In this document: positions 11,500 through 23,640 of the stretch, one piece after another
Layout of the letters: every line of letters begins with the position of its first letter
Position numbering within the stretch: the stretch's first letter is position 1
The notes under the pieces: model-generated
Database searches by the model: none
Seen by the model: only the letters and a program-made list of their open reading frames with translations
What the model was told of the DNA's origin: nothing
Translations under genes and position numbers: made by a program
Source of the DNA: Argentina anserina
Lineage: Eukaryota > Streptophyta > Magnoliopsida > Rosales > Rosaceae
Length of the DNA stretch: 64,000 nucleotides
Reading direction: 5' to 3'
NCBI RefSeq assembly: GCF_933775445.1
Contig: NC_065877.1
Coordinates: forward strand, 31,434,001-31,498,000

Positions 11500-11701
11500 G
11501 TGTCTAAAAAGGTCTTTTATGATTCACTTAGCAAGTTAGGCATGGTTGATATGTATGTACCAACTTGAGAGGGAGTGTTGGCATAAATCACAGAGGAAAT
11601 TAAAGGATGAATTATCGTTAAAGTGAATGATTACTTGATTATATATAGGGCATTAGTATGTATAGATTGATTAAGTGTGTAATATACTTTTCTATTGTTG
11701 G

Positions 11702-12485
11702 ATGGTATGGCAGGAGGGGGGGGGGGTGGGGGGAAACTTGCTTCCCCACCTGCATTTTCATCAACAGCTACCATCGTTTACTCAAAGTGATCTACCAGGC
11801 ACCAACTCGAGGTTGAATTAAGCCTGTAAAGTAGAGAACCATAATTGTCAGCCTCATTGGAATGATATAGAATTAAATTTACGAACATTCAACTACACAA
11901 AGATTTATGGTCATTCTGATAACACTACTCGTCAGTCGTCACACTTAAGTGAAAGCACAATCCATGATCCATTATTCCATTTGTTCTGTCTATGAATATT
12001 GAGTCAGACTTCATAGAGTAACATATACTTACGTATATGCTCAGAAAACTCTTATAGCAAAGGTTCTCTATCAATTACAGCAGATCATCATGCATTAATC
12101 ATCCATGTACTCAACATGTCTTTAGAATATAATGAACGGTTAAGAAGGCAAAAGTTTCTAACAGTCGACAGATAAACAAACAAACACAGATGATGAATGG
12201 TGATAATAATCATGGGTACGTAGTCACACTTATGACTTATCTAAATCAAACATACAGGATATTGAAGTAAAATGATGTGTAAACGTGTATAGTCTAAGCA
12301 TTGTCAAAAGATAAATACCAAATAAGTGACAACAATCGTGAGATGAATTAGCAAATGATCAAGAGCAAGGCAGATGCAGAGCAACAAAAGAGTACGTACG
12401 TGATTTCAAAGATTGCCAGCAGCTGAGCAAGAGGGAGAGGGAGAGAGAGGACGGCAGGGAAAACTACTTATATATACAGGCGTTT
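11702..12485 (-). pseudogene. AGO4: AGO4-like copy B, 5' end: first coding exon start, UTR intron, promoter
   Basis: The minus-strand ATG at 11774 opens MVAVDENAGGEA followed by a proline run and AIPSN. This resembles the AGO4 N-terminus (PPPPPVIPPN). The copia-like element then interrupts the exon at 11701. A splice acceptor CAG is at 11824-11826. Further upstream lie an intron-like stretch and a GA/CT-rich leader at about 12460-12400. A TATA-like TATATATAAG is near 12470-12480. The arrangement (CT-rich 5' UTR exon, long UTR intron, proline-rich start) parallels copy A. Confidence 0.7.
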
Positions 12486-13616
12486 ACTGCGACTGTATAA
12501 CTGCTGCCTAATTATGACCCAACTCTTTTATCTTCCTCGGTGCCTTTCTAGTTTCTACATCCCCATTCTAATTTAACCTTGAGCATTCCGATTTTTCCAA
12601 ACAACACCAAACAGCTCCCAGTTCACCTTGCGTCGCCACTTTGCTAATTCGATCAAACAAGTTCAAAAAGCTACAGTCCTTCCAACTTTTGAACCCATAT
12701 GCCAACGAACTATGTCTCCATAGTTGCTTGGCAGGTTCCTTTTCTCTTTTATAAGGAGAAAAAAGATCAGAACTTTGTTTAGGGAAATTGAATGATGTGT
12801 TAATGTATGACATGCTCACATGCATAAAATTATGGTAAGGTTAGTCAAAACTATTATTCATATTAATCCTTAGGATATTTTAGGCTTCATATGCCTAAAA
12901 CTCTGAGGTTGAAGATCAGACAGAACTGAGTTTTGACTTTGAAAATAGAAAGTAACAAACATTCGCTTATGTGTGAGATATGCATATTTGAGAGAGTGGT
13001 GGCACTAGTGCCACTCAACTGAAGCCAAGACCTGGTCGAACCAGGAAAGAGCAATTTACTAGTGTTTTATTTATGTAGAGCATGATTTGGGTGGAAAATC
13101 ATGGTCGCAGAAAATTATTGGTCTTTTGTTTGTGTGGAGAAAATGATCGAGTTGAATCCCACAGTGCTTGGAAGTACATACGACATATATTTGCGCTCAA
13201 CTTCAACCTCACTTAAAGAGACACAATCCGCCTAACATCCGCCTAGGCGCTTTGCCTTGCGACCATTTCGCTCTCCTAGGAGAGTAGAAGATTTAGCCGA
13301 CGAGTATATCGTCGCAAAAGTTGCATCTCCTTTTACTTAATGTTTAGGGAGCTTTGCCGTCGAATACTTCATCTTATGCCACTTGATAATAGTAGCTGGA
13401 AAGGATACAGACGCTTATCCAGTTATCCTTATCAACCTCAAAAACCTTCAAAGTCCTATCCATGGAAGAAACCAAACTCCTAGTCTTGTTCGGTTTTTCC
13501 CGATGCTCATATAAGGGAAAGATCCGAAACCACATAACTCATCATAAGCACACACAGAACAGAGAGGTTTTGGTTGTTTCTTCATTGAAGCATCACAATA
13601 TTGGCTTCATATACCC
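12486..13616. other. Bidirectional intergenic region between AGO4-like copy B and the MFS gene
   Basis: AT-rich sequence with no convincing coding potential. It separates the leftward promoter of AGO4-like copy B from the rightward transporter gene, so the transporter's promoter and 5' UTR should lie in about 13250-13616. I see no clear TATA box and no repeat. Confidence 0.5.
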
Positions 13617-15077
13617 ATGGCCAATCAACCCCAACCATCGAAGCACCCTTCTTGGTTCACCCCCAAGAGACTACTCGTCATATTCTGTGTGATCAACTTG
13701 ATAAACTATGTCGACCGAGGAGCCATAGCAAGCAACGGCGTCAATGGAAACCTCGAAACTTGCAACAATGGTAAATGCACACCTGCTTCAGGCATACAAG
13801 GCGATTTCAAGTTGAGCAACTTTAAAGATGGGTGGTTATCATCAGCGTTCATGGTTGGACTTCTCGTATCTTCTCCAATATTTGCATCACTAGCAAAGAG
13901 TGTGAATCCGTTTCGGCTCATCGGAGTTGGATTGTCTGTCTGGACTTTGGCCGTAACTGGCTGTGGTTTCTCATTCAACTTCTGGTCCATCATCATCTGC
14001 CGCATGCTTGTTGGTGTAGGTGAGGCTTCATTCATTAGCCTCGCCGCGCCGTTCATCGATGACAATGCTCCACCTCCTCAGAAAACTGCATGGCTTTCGA
14101 TATTCTACATGTGCATACCATCTGGATATGCACTTGGTTATGTTTATGGTGGATTGGTGGGAACTAGACTAAGTTGGCGGGCTGCGTTTTGGGGGGAGGC
14201 AATTCTGATGCTTCCCTTTGTGATTCTCGGGTTTGTTGTCAAGCCTTTGCAGATGAGAGGCTTTAAGCATAAGGAGGACTCAGAAGTTGATGTCTCTCAA
14301 GTTCAAGATTCAGGTGCTTCCGAGACAAGAGTTGTTGCAACGAGAATAAAGAAGCATCTTTCGAGGTTTTTGAAAGATATGAAGGAGCTTTTGTTCGACA
14401 AGGTGTACATTGTCAATGTTCTTGGTTATGTAGCTTACACCTTTGTGATTGGTTCTTACTCATATTGGGGGCCTAAGGCTGGTTACAATATATATCATAT
14501 GAAAAATGCAGATATGATGTTTGGAGGTGTTACGATTGTGTGCGGAGTACTTGGGACAGTGGCAGGAGGCTTTGCTCTGGATTATATGACCAACACTATC
14601 AACAATGCTTTTAAGCTTCTTGCAACCACAACGTTTATTGGGGCAATCTTATGCTTTGGTGCCTTTTGCTTGAAGAGCACGTATGGTTTCCTAGCTCTTT
14701 TCGCAGTTGGACAATTACTAGTCTTTGCAATTCAGGGTCCTGTAAATTTTGTTTGTCTGCATTGTGTTAAGCCTAGTTTAAGGCCACTATCTATGGCCAT
14801 TTCTACTGTTGCAATACACATCTTTGGAGATGTGCCTTCCTCGCCTCTCGTTGGTGTACTCCAGGATCACATCAAGAATTGGAGGTCAACTGCTCTTATT
14901 CTAACATCTATTTTCATTCCGGCAGCTGTGATATGGTTTATCGGAATCTTTCTGCACAGCGAAGATAGGTACAACGACGAAAGTGAGAACCAGAAATCCA
15001 CAACTGAGATTGAAGAGAACAAGGCACAATCTATTGAACCAGATGCGGAACCTGCCACATATTCAACTCTTGTTTAG
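13617..15077 (+). CDS. Spinster-type MFS transporter (probable sphingolipid transporter spinster homolog)
   Basis: A single uninterrupted 486-residue frame with about 12 hydrophobic segments, starting MANQPQPSKHPSWFTPKRLL. Family marks of plant spinster homologues are visible. INLINYVDRGAIASNGVNG lies at the end of TM1. A loop with paired cysteines (CNNGKC) follows, then GLLVSSPIFASLAK and the TM4-5 signature RMLVGVGEASFISLAAPFID. QKTAWLSIFYMCIPSGYALG comes next. The last about 35 residues form a hydrophilic acidic cytosolic tail. The length matches plant spinster-like proteins (about 480-500). By family it is an endomembrane or plasma-membrane lipid/solute facilitator; the substrate cannot be told from sequence. 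It lies inverted between two AGO4-like pseudogenes, tail to tail with copy A. The start was chosen because it is the first in-frame ATG and leaves a normal N-terminus before TM1. Confidence 0.9.
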   Translation: MANQPQPSKHPSWFTPKRLLVIFCVINLINYVDRGAIASNGVNGNLETCNNGKCTPASGIQGDFKLSNFKDGWLSSAFMVGLLVSSPIFASLAKSVNPFRLIGVGLSVWTLAVTGCGFSFNFWSIIICRMLVGVGEASFISLAAPFIDDNAPPPQKTAWLSIFYMCIPSGYALGYVYGGLVGTRLSWRAAFWGEAILMLPFVILGFVVKPLQMRGFKHKEDSEVDVSQVQDSGASETRVVATRIKKHLSRFLKDMKELLFDKVYIVNVLGYVAYTFVIGSYSYWGPKAGYNIYHMKNADMMFGGVTIVCGVLGTVAGGFALDYMTNTINNAFKLLATTTFIGAILCFGAFCLKSTYGFLALFAVGQLLVFAIQGPVNFVCLHCVKPSLRPLSMAISTVAIHIFGDVPSSPLVGVLQDHIKNWRSTALILTSIFIPAAVIWFIGIFLHSEDRYNDESENQKSTTEIEENKAQSIEPDAEPATYSTLV

Positions 15078-15523
15078 TGTAATTCCAATTTTCTTTACCT
15101 ATTCCATGGACTTTTTTTCAATATATAATAGCCTGCTTTCTCCTCAAATTTTGCGAGAGTTGTACAAAATGAATTTTGAATAATTCTTAGCAAGGAAACC
15201 TGGAAAAGTAGTAACTTGAAGATAATAAGAAGCCAAATTTAAGTCTGCATGATATTTATATCCTAAAGTCTCAGAATAAGGATTCCATACAACTTGAATA
15301 AGCCTTTTCCATGTCGAGAACCAAAAACACTCGTTCAGATCAGCATGCCTCAAAAGTCTGCTCAGGTATCCGAGGTCTGAAAATTTGTCCACAACCAGAA
15401 TGTCTATGGCGGTTCTATCTCAGATAATAGTAAAGGCGAGGCAGCATTGTTATCCTATGTCTATGAGAGCCAAAACGCTAATAAAGTTAGCCGTATCCAC
15501 AAAAGAAAAGTAGCAGCAAGGCC

Positions 15524-18341
15524 TTAGCAGAAGAACATGGAGCCCTGGACCTTATCATGAAGCCTAGGGAGCTCTGGAACTGGGATGCTCTCTGATGTTG
15601 TGACACTGCCTTTAGCTGATGAAGTTTCTGAGGGATCTTCAGACTTCATGAACTGTCCCACTTGTGCTGCAGCAAGGTGGGCATAGCATATCGGTGCCAC
15701 TGGGAAAAAAACATGGTTGTAATTAGTGAGATGGAAAGTAGCTCCACACCAAAATTTAATTCAACAGAATAGAGCACAAGTGGGTTTCACTAACCAATGG
15801 ATATTGCAGTACAGCTCCTTTGGTACCTGAAATGTGTTGCAACAAAATATTTGGATGAGATCAATTGACAGATAATTCAAGTCGAGCACATGGAACTTAT
15901 TACAAATGAAAAACTTACACATAAGAAACTAAGAAAGGGAGTGAATCAGGTTCTGCAAGTCATCAGGTGAAAAGCCAATCTCATCAAGCAAGACATGATA
16001 GTGCGCTGGCCTTGAAGTTCCCTGTTTATTGGAAACAAAGCGTAAAGAATAGGATGAATAAGAATCAGTAAAATTCTGCTGCACAGGCATGCCATACTAG
16101 TATTAATTCGGCGAAGAGGGACTTACAATCGCTCCATTCTAAGAAAGAACACATGTAGAAATCATAGGTCCTTGGATGCACGATTTTTGTGTCGACAACT
16201 GTCCCTGAAGAGATGAAAGAGTGATCAAGGGAACTGGATCGATGATATAAATAACTGCAACAAAAACTTATAAACAGCATACCAGGTGGAACATTTTCAG
16301 GGCTATTAGCTTGGACTAGCTTTGTGTGATGATTCTTCTGAGCTATAATGAGAGTGAACTTTGGAACATCTTCCTCCCCAAGGTGCTGGTAAGCCTGTAA
16401 TAATAACAGTGATTATCTCAGTGTTGGGAAGTAACAGCAAAGGAGCAAAAGTCAATGCAACAAATACTACATTGAGTTGCAGTCCTGCAGACAAACCTTC
16501 ACAATTTGATCGAGCTCGATGTTCAATACTTGATTAAACTGTGATTCACTAACACCATCCCTACAATAAAGAAACAACACATTTCAAAAATTAAAAAAGC
16601 AAAGAATTTCTTTTAAAACACAAAGTCATTACAACTACTAGAGACAATATAAGAACAAAATATATAATGATGCAGTGAACAAAATAATAATAATAATATA
16701 CTCAACAGAGGCTGTTAATACTTCTGCTTTGATATATCAAATGACTACCATCTGTCAACAGATTGACAATATGCCTATTTCTTTATTCAGATGCAAGTTA
16801 TGACAGGTTGCCTCAAATAATAATATAGGAATTACCTTCAACAGAAAAGCACCAATTTCCCTAATAAAACTTATAATTTTGCAGAAATACGAATTAACTC
16901 AACTGCAGTAGACTGTTGCTACAGTTCCTTTGCATACCAAGACAGCAGAACAAATTTCCATTTCATCATCTTTTGTGGGAGAATAATTCCAGAAATATTC
17001 TATTATAGAGCAGTTCAAAAGATTTTCGAGTGACTGAAGATCTAACATGAAAGGTACTGCATGAAAATTATGCTTGTATACAGGTTTCCAATTGAAGAAT
17101 GCTGATTTTGATGGGCCAAAACATGATGATAAGTAATCAATCTTGTACCTGAAAACAATAATCTGAGTTGGTTTGCGTCCTTTGCTTGTCTTATAGAAGT
17201 CCAGAAGCAGTTCCCTGCGACACAAGGAAGTGACCATAATAAGTATAATAATGGACTTGATGATTAATCTGATAAACTTACACTTAGACAACAAGTATTA
17301 GGAAAAAAAATTGGGCTCAAGAGTTTTGAAACATAATGGAGATTTCTGTAACTACTAACATTAACTATATGTATAAGCATGTGATCTACTGGTGAAGACT
17401 AGTTTCAACTTTCAATACCTGATAATACCATCATCGTTTCCATTTGGAAGGGGCTTGTATAGAGCATCAATCATCTCCACCTTAGGAGATTGTGTTCTAA
17501 CAGCTGCTCTGTACCTTGATACAAGAGGCCAATTCCGAGAGCCAACAACCTGAGAGCTCCAACAGAACAACAGCATAAATACTGAGCACCAATTGGTAGA
17601 AGAGCTACATACTGAAAAAAAAAATCAGAAGAAAAGAAGAAGTACCGCAGCAACTGAAGGAACATCTGATCGACCAGGAGAACCATGAGACACATCCATC
17701 CCCAAAATCATTGTAGGAGCATCTTTTATGAGAGGGACACGTGAGGAGAACTCCAGTGCCAACAGAGAATTTATTCCTCCAAGCTATGAGAGTAAACAAA
17801 CAAAGATCAATATATAGTGACTAAACTCTAAAATCAAAACAAGGAGACATTGGTTTCACGCTTAAGTTTCTTACCTTAGTATTAATTTTCATTAGGACAT
17901 TCGTCAGGTATGGATCGCTAAGCTTGGGTGGGACAATACATTGTGTGGGAATCCCAAAGTCAACCAGAGTCTTTTTCTTCCAAGGCCCTAGACAATAGAG
18001 AAGACCATACCATAGATATAATGAAAGCAATACATTGTGTGGTATTGTCTAGGGCCTTATCTGATTATATAATGAAAGCAAGAGATAGGCATAGTCTTAT
18101 GTAAAATTACAGATAACAAAGACCATACCATAGATATCAGAGCCTTTCTTTGGTATGACACACAGAATGAACTCAGGTGCTTCTTGGATCTTGGCCTTAA
18201 TCTGTTCAAGCATCTTGTCTACTCTAGCAACAGGGCCTAGTCTTTCAGCTCGTGGATCTTCCTCAATGAGAGTCTTTGGGCGGTCAATTTGCTGTACAGA
18301 TAACATCAGAATCAATCTCATAACCTACAATAATGCTATAT

Positions 18342-18411
<70 letters not shown>

Positions 18412-19980
18412 AGTAATTTAGATTAATAGATGGTTTAACTTACGATTCCAGTCTTCTTCCCAACATTAATAAGCTCCCGAGAGATGTGACTAATGTCACA
18501 GCGTCCGGAGAAGTTTTACAACAAGCAAACCAACAGCAAAATGATTTTCAACTTTAGAAAATAAGCACATACATCTGAGTATTGCAGGTCTTCTCGCTCA
18601 ACCCGATTATTTTTCCCTCCATGTTACGGTGTCTCATTGTAATCCTCATATTTTTCAGCATTCTCTTGGCCTACATGTTTCCATGACCAGAATCTTTAGG
18701 ACATAAAGATGGTGCTGTATATGAACCTTATGAAAGGAATTTAGCATTTGTTTTCTTACCTTTACCCAGTCAATGTAGCGGGGTTCTCGTACACCCTGGT
18801 TGGTTAACAGAAAATCAATAACCGGTCCAGGTGTAACAATCATTGTTGTAGACACATCTGCACAGAGAAATGGAAACGGCATTACTAACAATACAAGTGA
18901 CAATAACTGTAACAGGTATTAAAAAAAATAGAAAACAACAATGAAGCCTACCCATGTTCAAGGTCAAGCCACCCTGAGTTGGACGGAAGCTAGAATGAAA
19001 TCCCCGGACACCAGTCACACCTCCTCCAATCTCAACAAAGTTCCTGGAGTCATCGTGAAAGAATGATTGCCGTACTAGAAGGCATCCCCTGGGCATGATT
19101 TGAGTCACAGTTAGACAAAGTAAAAATTCACAGTAATATGAGAACAGCTGTAAACTACAATGCAGCCAGTACATATATTAGGGGGAGAGAGGATGGTACA
19201 TCTTAGCTGCTTTCTGGCGTAGGATAATATCAAGCACTCTCAATGCATCCTGAGTGTTGTCCGCTTCACCTCCTTGAAGGGCAAGAGCAATTGACTTGAG
19301 AGGTATTTTAGCAGCATAGTTTATCTCCACATTGAAAGATTTAGACCGATTGGAACAGCGCCTCATCCTTTTATCAGTCTCACCACCTGACTTCCCAGGT
19401 TCACTGCCATATAAAAAGGAAAGTTAAACAACAAAAAATTGCAATTTGGTATCAAAAGCTGGAAGAAATTGAAGAATGTAATAAGACAGACAGACTACCT
19501 TCTTGCCAATGTCTCCTCCAGCACGACTGTGAACTCAAACTTGTTCCGTGGCAGGGGACCAACTGTATACAGAGCTTTCTCCCCGTCATACGCAAACTTC
19601 TTACCAGAAAACTCCGATGAGTATGTCTGATACAGCTTATCCACCAGCTTTCGACCAATCCCCATGCCTTCAACAGGCCTCTTATCCTCATAGGTTATGG
19701 AAACCTGAAAAATAGTAGGATATATAATTAAATGAATAAACATCTTTTAAAGTACAGGATGAGAATGCAGGATGAGGTAACATACACAGTACTGGTAAAA
19801 CACAGCATCCGTATTCTTCACCGAGACTTTAAAATAGTTAGTGCACAATTGTATGGGCCGCCCTGTGGTTCCACCCGCACGTGGCCTGACCATAATGGAG
19901 TGCTTGGGAGGAGCCAGGGTCACAACTTCGGGCTTCACATTAGGTGGTATGATAGGTGGTGGCAGAGGCAAATCCTCCAT
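15524..19980 (-). pseudogene. AGO4: AGO4-like copy A: PAZ-deleted, PIWI frameshifted
   Basis: AGO4-clade Argonautes bind 24-nt siRNAs in RNA-directed DNA methylation. Clean exons are 19980-19786 (start MEDLPLPPPIIPPNVKP), 19704-19499, 19403-19200, 19088-18952, 18857-18760 and 18670-18573, covering the N and L1 domains in frame. The PAZ exons seen in copy B are absent: the next recognisable block (NFSGRCDISHISRELINVG, about 18518-18444) follows only about 55 bp later and has a TAA just before it. MID/PIWI exons resume at 18291-18129, 17987-17875, 17783-17646 (GMDVSHGSPGRSDVPS), 17549-17419, 17214-17149, 16560-16497 (DGVSESQFNQVLNIELD) and 16394-16283. Breaks follow: the exon near 16204-16120 has lost frame after YDFYMC, and the AHYHVLLDEIGF exon (about 16020-15924) carries an 8-bp duplication (TTTCTTAG) that creates a stop. 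The C-terminus near 15695-15524 ends SMFFC. If transcribed, translation would end after the N-L1 region, at about 320 residues. Confidence 0.92.
18338..18407. repeat. Compound (TA)n(GA)n microsatellite
   Basis: About 34 bp of TA repeats are followed directly by about 30 bp of GA repeats, inside an intron of AGO4-like copy A between the MID remnant at 18444 and the exon at 18291. Confidence 0.97.
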
Positions 19981-19992
19981 CTCGGAAAATGT

Positions 19993-21935
19993 CTGCCAGG
20001 CAATAATATTGAAGATTTGTATTAGTTAACTGAAACATAATTTTTGAAAGTTTACAAATACGCCATAAGAAAGTCAGATGACAAAAATATTCAATAAAGA
20101 TCAAGCCCTTGTACAGTAAGATCATACAAATGACCTTTCTGTGCACAGAAAATGGTAAAGCTGCTCAGATTTTGGCCCATAAGAAGTTATTCAATCAGAA
20201 CCAAACAGCACCAGAAGTAGGCACATGACTATTCAAATGTATAAGACCAGAGCACCTAAACAAACAAGCTAACTCAAAGATACACAATCAGACTCCGGAA
20301 ATTAAAACATAAACTGTGATGGTGAACCATACAAAGCCAGAGTTTGTAGTTTTCATAAAAAAGTGAGGCAAAAAAGATAGTTCTTGAACTTTCAACTTGT
20401 TATATACCTTTTCAAACAATAAACCACACACTAGTGATACATTTGGTACTGAATATACCATATCTTAAGCTAAAAGAAACAGGCAAAATGCTCTAAAGGG
20501 CTCAAGCACCAAACTTTAACTTCAGATATGCATTCAACTATTCAACCATGAAACTGAAAATCAGAAAATTATACCTGTTTCTTGGATTAGAGACAGAAGC
20601 AAGAATGTGATATAAAACAAGATAATGACATTTTGAAAAGACTAAAATCTGTTTGCAGCCACTCGAAAAGAGAATGAAGGAATTAATACAAAAATATATT
20701 GATAAAGAACAAATCTTTTTGATAAAGAAAATGTCTTTATGGTAGTTAGATCATACAAATCACCTTCCTATGTACAGTAAATGGAAAAAGCTGCTCAGAT
20801 TTTGGCTAATAAGGAGTTCATCAATTGAAACCATACAGCACCATAATCAAGCACAATAGGGGTTGACTATTCAAATTTAAAGAACAGAGCAACAAAACAA
20901 CTAAGCTAGCTAACTCAAACATGACTACAGAACACAATCAGACTCGGGAAATTATGAACAGAACAAGTAAACCACACAAGCAGAGAAAAACAAGATAAAC
21001 TGATTGTGAACAACATCTTATAAACTTTGAAACACGTTGTATATATTCTCAAACGTAAACCAAAAACCTTCATTCATACATTTGATACCAAACATATCAG
21101 ATTTGAAGCTAAAAAGCTAACAGAAATGACCAAGTTCCCGAAAGTGCTCAATCATCAAACATGTACCAAATATACCAGATTTGAAAAACTAACAAGACAA
21201 CCAAGCAAGTTCTCAAAAGTTTTGAAACATCAAACAACTAAGTTAGCTAACTCAAACATGACAGCAGAACACAGTCAGACTCAGAAAATCACAAACAGAA
21301 AAAGTAACTCACATAACCAGAGTAAAACAGGGTAAACTGAGTATAAAGACACAGCATTTAAACTTGTTTTTTTTTGTGAGAGCCAGGCTTTCAAACTTTG
21401 AAACACGTTGTATACATTCTCATCAGTAAACCAAAACTTCCAGTCACAAGTTTGATACAAATACTCCAGGTCTAAGGCTATCGAGAGAAACAAGCCAAGT
21501 TCTCAAAAGTGGTCAAATATCAAACTTGTACCATATATACCAGATTTGAAAACAAACAAGACAAACAAGCAAGTTCCCCAAAGTGCTGAAACATCAAACA
21601 TGAACCACCAATGTGCGTCAAACCACTCAAACATGAAACTGAAGATCAGCAAAATCTTTTTGTTTTTGCCAAAATGGACTAAAATCTGTTTAGCACATAA
21701 AAAAATGAAGAAATGCAGAGCTAGAAAACTGAGTAAGAAACTGAAAACACTACCAAGTATGAAGAAGATGATGAAAACGGCTAGGGTTGGTGCTTTGAGA
21801 TGTGAGAGAGAGAAGGAAGCTGAAAGGAGAAAGAGAGAGAGTGAAGAGGTTTGGTTTTCTGTAAAGAGCTGTGTGTTTGTATACGGGTTCAATGAGGAGA
21901 GGGGACTTTAGCTTATAATGGAGGGAAAGAGGCTC
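19993..21935 (-). promoter_or_regulatory. Promoter, 5' UTR exon and long UTR intron of AGO4-like copy A
   Basis: On the minus strand a TATA-like TTATAAGC is at about 21913-21920. A CT-rich leader (about 21890-21770, runs of CTCTCTC) follows, then an intron running to the acceptor CAG at 19993-19995, 12 bases before the ATG at 19980. The intron contains two direct-repeat sets: about 20110-20310 versus 20750-20955, sharing AAGCTGCTCAGATTTTGG, and about 21030-21100 versus 21400-21470, sharing AAACACGTTGTATA. Long 5' UTR introns are common in plant Argonaute genes. The exact donor position is uncertain. Confidence 0.6.
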
Positions 21936-22529
21936 TTGTTGGAAACAGGTGAGACTGACTGTTTTGCCACTTATAGTAAAAACTCTTACAATTATTTACA
22001 CAATAACTCCAAACAGACATGTAATTTCATCAAAATACAAAGACTAAAAGTAAAATAAATTACTCAACTTCATAGAGAAGACTTGAATGTATTGGGATAA
22101 GAGATTCAATAGTGTTGTTGTCTTATTCAATATTTACTTTATATATCATCTCATAACATGTGAACTTCATTAACTTTTATTTCGTAAGATTAAGCAATTT
22201 AAAAAAATAAATCGTATTGAAATTTTGGTTGGATTGCAATATTGAGATATTTTCTGTGAAGGATGTTATTATGGTACCTTCAATCTAGGTTCTAAGTTCT
22301 AACAAGATCAAACAACAATAGTTAACTACACTTCAATTTTAAAAAAAATCGGTGATTTATGAATGCACACAGGAACTTTATGCCAAAAACGAAGTTGGTA
22401 ACAAGAGGATTCATCAACTTGTAGCTAACAATATCACTCTACTCAATATGCTAAACCAAAACTTAATGATATCAGATAGAAAATAAGAAAGAAATTTGAA
22501 ATTATTGGATATAAATCACATCCAGCCCT

Positions 22530-23640
22530 TCATTTGATTACACTTACCCTGAGAAGATAAACCTTATTAGAGTGCTGGGTACAAGGAACACCAGGGTTTA
22601 GGGTTTGAAGAGCGTATTGGTATTTTGGTGAGGCCAAAGAGACAAGGTAGTAATGGCAGATCGAATAGTACTCTAGGGTGGTGCTGATCTTTTGTTGGCG
22701 AGCAGAGCAGTGTATTGGGTGCAATGCCACCACCACAGTACGAGCTCTCCTGCAGTGGCACAGAGGCTGAGTCACCACTTATTCTCTGCTATGTGTAAGC
22801 AATGAACCGTTGAGTAAAAACCAAAAGATTTTGGCTCTGGTTATTTTTTATCCTCTGGGTAATACATGGGTCCTTCAACATTCACCAAAATGGGAGGGAC
22901 ACCAATGAGGAAACGTAATTGAGACTCTGTTTCCTTTCCTAGTTTTGCATTTTGAATTAATCATTTTCCATCGGTTTTGACAAACCATCTGGTTCCCAAG
23001 TGAAAGATACTTCAATCACAACCATGGGGTTAGGACTTTGTAGACCCATCAAATTAACAACACTACCTATTCAACAACAAAAAAAAAACTACCTATTCAA
23101 TTGAAGATGGAATCAAAAGATCATAGGGTATTGTTCTCTTGTTCCTAGCTAGACACGGATACAAGAAGAAAATTTTGGCTCCACTTTTATTTTTGCACAA
23201 ATAACTTGGACTCCAAGTTGTGGCTGTTGTTTCCTATATAGAAGAATTGCATTTTGAAGTGCTCACAAATTTATTTCTTTAAATGTCGGATTTTCAGCTC
23301 CGTATACAGACTAGAAAAATACAGAGGATGCAAACAGCAACAAACTTACAAACATGCACCGGTTATGGGATGATAGCTTATCTGTTGAGACAACAAAGAC
23401 GTACCTTACTTGACAGTAATGGCCTTCATATGGTTCAATTTTCTGGTAGGAACTATAGCAAAGATGGCAAGTATACCTAGAAGTAACGATTTTCGTCCAA
23501 CATTCCATCTTAGTAGATCCTTCAAACTCAAAGACCCTAAACTCAAACAAAAGTTCCCCAAATGACAGGGAGACGACGATTATTGTTGAGAACTTGAGAC
23601 CAGCATACCTCAAGAGTCTGCTGGGACAAGTTTGAAGTCC
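22530..23640. other. Intergenic stretch between AGO4-like copies A and C
   Basis: AT-rich. The minus strand at 22778-22530 is open in two frames and relatively GC-rich, but I recognise no protein in either frame. The part from about 23590 to 23815 resembles the 3' UTR of copy A (shared GCATACCTCAAGAGTCTGCT and AAAATTTGTCCACAA motifs, compare 15340-15395), so copy C's 3' UTR begins there. Confidence 0.5.

Larger units (their letters stand above)
10134..11696 (+). mobile_element. Copia-like element with about 120-bp LTRs carrying histone gene fragments
   Basis: Direct repeats of about 120 bp lie at 10134-10254 (TATTGGCGTGAATCACGG...) and 11576-11696 (TGTTGGCATAAATCACAG...). They share a long internal block with TGATTACTTGATTATATATAGGG. 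The element is flanked by a perfect 5-bp duplication, GTTGG (10129-10133 and 11697-11701), and a purine tract (GAGAGGGAG) precedes the right LTR. The only retroelement coding left is the RNase H end at 11232-11499. The rest of the interior holds minus-strand histone H2B and H2A fragments and a degenerate GACCCG-rich repeat. It is non-autonomous and interrupts coding exon 1 of AGO4-like copy B. Confidence 0.85.

Noticed and set aside
13462..13692. Upstream overlapping frame before the MFS gene
   Set aside because: Out of frame with the transporter and without similarity; part of the 5' UTR and start of the transporter CDS.
22530..22778. Possible short gene upstream of AGO4-like copy A
   Set aside because: Two overlapping frames are equally open and neither shows a known motif; no support beyond mild GC enrichment.
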